Part shown: one piece after another, positions 58,901 through 64,000 of the stretch
How positions within the stretch are numbered: the stretch's first letter is position 1
How the letters are laid out: every line of letters begins with the position of its first letter
Assembly: GCA_037903355.1 (NCBI GenBank)
Contig: JBAJFE010000003.1
Coordinates: 88,888-152,887, forward strand
From: Trichuris trichiura
Taxonomy: Eukaryota; Nematoda; Enoplea; Trichinellida; Trichuridae
Reading direction: 5' to 3'
DNA: 64,000 nt
Position numbers and translations under genes: made by a program
Notes under the pieces: model-generated
Database searches by the model: none
The model's input: the letters and a program-made list of their open reading frames with translations, nothing else
What the model was told of the DNA's origin: nothing

Positions 58901-61900
58901 CTAAAGCGAGTGGACAAAGGCCTTGAAAAAACGAAGTCAAAGGCATTAACCTGAGAAACAGCAGCGTAAGCATCACTGAAGAACTGTTCCACCCAAAGGG
59001 AGATCTGTGAAACTCATATTTTGCTTCCTGTCTTGAAGGAGAGATATTGTGAAAAGATTTGGCGAAGTAGCGAAGGCGAGAGAAGAAACCGTGCTACAGT
59101 AATGGCAAGCAAAGTAAGAAAAGTATGTTAGACTTCGTTTACACGATGAGAAACAACCTTGAAAATTATGACATGTCAACGTGATTTGGCAAGGCGCAAT
59201 TTAAGTGGTATTTTTGTCTTCGTTAAGACACTTAACCATAACGTTGCTCGCAATTGCTATCGACTTTAACTAAACCGGCGAAGACGGAGTGCATTTGTCC
59301 GCGAGGACAGTTGGGTTATCAACTAACGAACACTGAGTGTGGACCTGTCACTTTCGTAAAATGAAAAGAAGACCGTAGAGTTTTCAAGGCTTACAAGTCG
59401 ATGAGAACTTTAAATGCGCTGCAATTCTCATTATAAAATTCAGAAAGCTCCCGTTAGGGCGAAGGAACAAAACGACGAGCATCTATGGTAAAATAAAAAT
59501 TTTCTACAACATGAAAACGTAAGGAGTCGTTAAACAGTGTTAGGTATTGAATCTAAACTATGAGAGACGTTATTTCGTAACGGGAGCGTAAGAATTCGTT
59601 GCTTTGTACGGATGCAAGGTGTCTCTGTAAACCTTTACCGACGGTGCTGATGTGGTGAACTCATGTCTATCAGAGGGAAGCAGTTGTCTAAGAGGTAAAA
59701 TATTGCTATTCCACGACTATCACGAAGAATACTTATCGACTGCTTATTTGCAGGACCGCTTATAGCAGAGGAAATAAAAGAAATGGTCAAGAAAAGTAAA
59801 GCCAGAGGACACTTGTAAAGGAAGAAAATTAAGAAACAAAAGCCTGTTTAATTAAAAAGGTGATAATGAATGTTTTGTGACAAACAAAAAAATGGGATTC
59901 AGAAAAAGGGAACAAACTATAAGAAAGAACCTAGCTGAGAGTGACTACTTATTTGCGGTTGCGTCAGATTGTCTCTAAAAGGGAACACTGGTGCAATTTC
60001 AATCTCTATTCCTCACCCAGTGTTTCTCCCTTTATGAGCTTTGCCCTGGATTTTGGACAAAGAGCGCCGGAGTGGATGAAGTGATAGAGTTTTAAAGAAA
60101 CGGATTGCTTCCGTACAAAGCAATCAATTGATGGAATGGGCCATTACACGAACACTTTTTTATTGTTCATAGCCAATTACCAATTGTTCATTATGCCTCA
60201 CTCAGACGCTGACTTATACATGTTACTGAGTAAACTGTTGCGTCTTATAGTAAGTACGTTTTGACGTAATTGAACAACAGTTAGCGGACTAAGAGTATTA
60301 ATAATTTAGGTCTTCTTTACTTTCCATTATGTCATGTACACTGAATGACAACTTTAAAGCAGTAAGAATATTAATTTTCATTGCGAAAACTATTCTTTCC
60401 GATCTTTTCAACCAAAAATTACTTATTAATTATTCTTATACAAACGTGTTGTACACAACGCCAGTCGCTATTATACTAAATCTAACTATACTTCTACCTC
60501 CTAAGTTCTTACGGTAAAGCACTAATAATGGCTTCTAAAAGCAAATTTATCGCATATTCTCTCTAGTTCAACTTTAAAAATGATCACTCATATTCTAAGA
60601 GAAACACAGTAAAAGTTTCAAAAACGCTTCTTACCTGAAGTTGTCGTTCGCTCTTCAAGTTTCTGTCGCGGTTGGTTTGCCTTCGCTCTTGCGGTGTGAC
60701 GTCGAAATGCGAATTTTTCCAAGGTTGACTCTAGCGATGAAGGTCTATGAACGTTAACACGTACAGAAGGCGACGGAAAATGTAAATAACGCAGATATGG
60801 AGAAACGTGGTGGCAGAAAGGCGAAAATCTTTATGACGTTTCGCAAGGCAAAAAGCAGTCTACCTACGAAGAGCGGACGTGTAATACTGATAAGAACAGC
60901 TATTGCAGCAGCTTTGGCGAAAAGATAAGTGTTCCATGCAAATTATTTGCGATGTGATAAGCTTATACTGCGAGCTGCCGTGGCATAGTTCAAGTGGTTT
61001 TTAGTGTAAAAGAGATTATGCCAACGCTACCAAGTAATTGTTTATCGTCGCGAAAACCATAACTGTTAAGTGAATTTGTTACAAGAGGACCACTGGATAT
61101 TAACGTTGTGTGCGCATTGCTAATTGAGGTTTAGCAAGTGCTTACCTAAAGAACTAAATAGATAACGCCTTCGCCGAAAGGTGTTGAAAACCCGGCTTTT
61201 CATCTACCAATAGAACGCAACTCTTGAGACCTACCAGTAGCCGTCTTTGGCACAATGCATAATGGCGGAGAAATGGAAACGAAGGGGTTCCCGGATAGGG
61301 TTAAATATTGATCAGTTAAGTAAATATTTGTCGACAAAGCGTGCAGGAAACTCCGTTACAAATCGAGGGACGAAACCGTGATAAAATCAGGTCAAGTAGA
61401 GGACAATAGCTTACGCAAATAATGAAACAAGCAACTTTTACGTAACGCTTCCCATTACCGGCTTGCGTGTTGCGTACCGATACAGTTTCCAGCGTCATTT
61501 CTCGTTCCAGTGGGGTCAAGCTTAGCCTTAGGCTATAAAAATTACATGAAAGTCTATGGGAAGCAGATTACAGGAATTTTAAACCTAAGCGTAACATCGA
61601 ACCTACTCTAACAAAAGATAAAACTGCGAAGTCGGTACTCTCGGGGACGAGGTAAAAATCGGAATAGTCCAAAAGTTGCCTTGTTGTTTACTTCTCTCTG
61701 ATCTGGTTTGCTTTCTTTTCCTTATTTTTGACCTGGCTTTTTTCTTCCTGACATTTTTTTCTTCGTATTCTTTTAGTTATTCAACATAACGTTATCCCCT
61801 TCTGTTCCTCGTGGGTGTGCCATTCATTTCGGTCTGCCGCAAGTCTACTGCTTTATATCGTCACTTTTCGACCTTCTCTTCTGTGCGTTTTTCTGATTTA

Positions 61901-62409
61901 TAATTTCTTCCTATCTCGTTTGTTGCTATTCACTCTCCATTTTTTGATCTTCATTCATGTTTTCTTCTGCTTTCAGTTATTCCTTCGCTGTTTGCTTCAT
62001 TTTTCCAGTTTTTCTTCTTACACATCCATTTTAGTGAATTCTTTGCTTTTTCTATTCTTTCTGTCATATTTCTGTCTCTTCTCTATGTATCTGTTTTGTT
62101 AGCGCCACCTTTTCTGCTCCGGTGTTCTCGCTACTTTAAAATCTTTTAGTGTTGGTTTTGCCTCCTCTCTGTTTCTATCCTCTTTGTAATGGGTGCTTAA
62201 GTCTATCAAGTATCCAATGGTTTTTTGTTCGTTTGCCATTACGCATAGCTATGTAGACAGTATGTTGTAGGTGGTAAAATCAGTGCACTCAATTGGCAAA
62301 GAAAGAGAATGGTCTTCTGTGTTTTTAAGAAACTGGATTGACCGTCGATAGCAACAACTTTTTCTAGCAAGAAGCCTTGAACATTAGTTAGCGATACAAC
62401 GCGGAGAGT
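58901..62409. other. AT-rich region, nothing recognised
   Basis: No frame longer than about 95 codons and no motif. A pyrimidine-rich stretch at about 61690-62110 gives a low-complexity open frame that I do not regard as a gene. Confidence 0.45.
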
Positions 62410-62915
62410 TTATGCCAGCAGTGGGGAACGTCCGACCCGCGAGACCATTCCATCCGGTTCTCAAAACATTCCCTCTCACCAACTGAGGCAACCGCACATG
62501 GATGCGAGATTCAGTGAAATGTGACTGTGGAACCTTATTTTTTGAAAATGCGATACACTCGTTGTATGTGAATCCCAGTAATAACATAAATCTTGCGTAA
62601 CAAGCAGACAGCATCAGCCTGGCTAGGAAGACTGCCCTGCGTTGGCTCTCTGTCGACAAACCGATGTCGTTAGTCTTCGGAGGCAAGAACTAAGCTGCAC
62701 TAGTGTGCGCGTCAGTAGCGTGGACCATTGGCCGCCTACCGACCCAAAGTATTATTCTTATCTTGCCTTATCGCTTTGTTCGAAGGGTGACTTAAATGAA
62801 CATACGTGCAAACAATACAGGCTATGTCCTTTGGTGGAGTATTCTGTATGGCCCGCGAATGGTCTTACAAACGTCCGAACGGCTCGCGGCAGCAAAAAGG
62901 TTCCTTAGCCTCGGT
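62410..62915. mobile_element. Decayed hAT-like element
   Basis: The left end has AGCAGTGGGGAACGTCCGAC followed by CCGCGAG, and the right end has ATGGCCCGCGAATGGTCTTA ... GGCAGCAAAAAGGTTCC. These resemble the CAG-GGTNGGNAAC ... AAAAGGTTCCCCACC termini of animal hAT elements of the Charlie type, as I recall them. The ends match each other imperfectly. Frames inside are broken; no transposase motif was identified. Confidence 0.4.
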
Positions 62916-64000
62916 TTATGCAACAATTACATGCAAATAGTCAGTGTCACATGCAGGGAAAACCTAGAATATGTCACTCCTTACACGCACGAAACCTTTG
63001 TGAGAGTTAGTGCGACCTACTAATGGAAACAATGACCCTAATGAAAACTGCTATCAAGGAGAGAAAAGCCCAAACTGTCAGACGTAACCGTTCCTAGATC
63101 AAGAAATTAAAGCATCTACGATTACAGAGTATCGTGCTCACACACTCCAGAACCCACGATGCCATGTCCGAAATAATAGTTCTCTTACGTTAAGAAGGTT
63201 TTTTTAATGTGATATATTAAGCTTTGAAGGTGGCATTTTTGTAAAAATTTTAAGAAATTGCTTTGCTTTCTACAAAACATTTTTTAGGACCGTTCGTTGT
63301 AATAGTAACTTTACTTAATTTGGATATAGAGCTCAAGTCAGCAAAATATAGACAATAAAATCAACCGCTACGGATGTCTAATTTTATGGCCATATGGAAT
63401 AAAAGAGTTAAGACAAAGACAGGTCAATACTTTATAATGCGTTTAAAATAACCAAAATTTCTCTTCCCTGCGTGACACTCACATCGTTGTGCACTCTATT
63501 ATTGCCACAGAAGAATGGCTCAGAGACGTCACAAACGCTTGTTCAAAGTACCGAACTAAATCTGCGATGGAAATTATTAATACTAGCACTGTTTACGCCA
63601 TTTCACACTTTCGTTCTTAAACTTAGAAACTGATAACGCGGACGACACCTAAGCCTTTTGATTGAAATAAGCAAAATTTACATTCTAACGACCTTTCTGT
63701 AAGGTCTTAAAAGATCAAGTTCTGGAGTTCTTCATTTTCTCACCAATCTAATAACGCATACATATATCAAGGTCACGACGTACGAGATAAGTGGAAGGAA
63801 GACAACTGTCAAAAAAACGTTGACAACATAAAACCCAAGACATTTTGACTTCTACGTAATGAAGACAATAGATTAGTCTCTTCGCGTACTAGAGTCTAAT
63901 GACTGATGAAAGAGTCTACATGTTGTACGAATTGTACACGCAACAACACTGAATGCCAACAGCAAAATAATCAGAGAAAAATAATGATACAATAAAAGGT
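62916..64000. other. AT-rich sequence to the window end, nothing recognised
   Basis: No frame, RNA or repeat that I can support. Confidence 0.4.

Noticed and set aside
61815..62102. 95-codon Leu/Phe/Ser-rich frame
   Set aside because: It comes from a T/C-rich low-complexity stretch; the hydrophobicity is a composition effect.
1..64000. CRISPR arrays, bacterial operons, integrons or phage genes
   Set aside because: No spacer-repeat arrays or prokaryotic gene organisation; the genes are spliced and animal-like.

Overview
The window is nuclear DNA from an animal, most likely a small-genome nematode. Genes have short GT-AG introns (48-87 bp in the tyrosine phosphatase and most of the sirtuin gene), and several start codons lie just downstream of an AG acceptor, which would fit spliced-leader trans-splicing. 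There are no bacterial signs (no operons with ribosome binding sites). The nematode placement is inference from gene style and could be wrong.

Layout. 1-6898: no gene I can support, one foldback repeat. 6899-11633: a complete, GC-rich Ty3/Gypsy-type LTR retrotransposon on the minus strand, with LTRs that look identical, a 5-bp target duplication and intact gag and pol frames, so a very young insertion. 13322-32740: the gene-bearing part, with (1) a 732-residue polytopic membrane protein that looks built from four 4-helix units, (2) a two-exon protein tyrosine phosphatase tail-to-tail with it, (3) a two-exon isochorismatase-like cysteine hydrolase, (4) an eight-exon SIRT1/sir-2.1-type deacetylase with a recognisable C-terminal ESA-like segment, and (5) a single-frame ATP-dependent NAD(P)H-hydrate dehydratase. 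32741-64000: gene-poor, AT-rich and full of old mobile DNA: three degraded Penelope-like elements, a hAT-type MITE with an 8-bp target duplication, a second decayed hAT-like copy, a 550-bp foldback with 165-bp arms, several hairpins, and a 40-bp GC-rich minisatellite.

Functionally, the sirtuin consumes NAD+ and the hydrate dehydratase repairs damaged NAD(P)H; the cysteine hydrolase belongs to the superfamily that also contains nicotinamidases. These three sit within about 14 kb, an NAD-themed neighbourhood that may be chance. Coding calls rest on motif recognition and on splice joins checked for phase by hand. No database search was possible.
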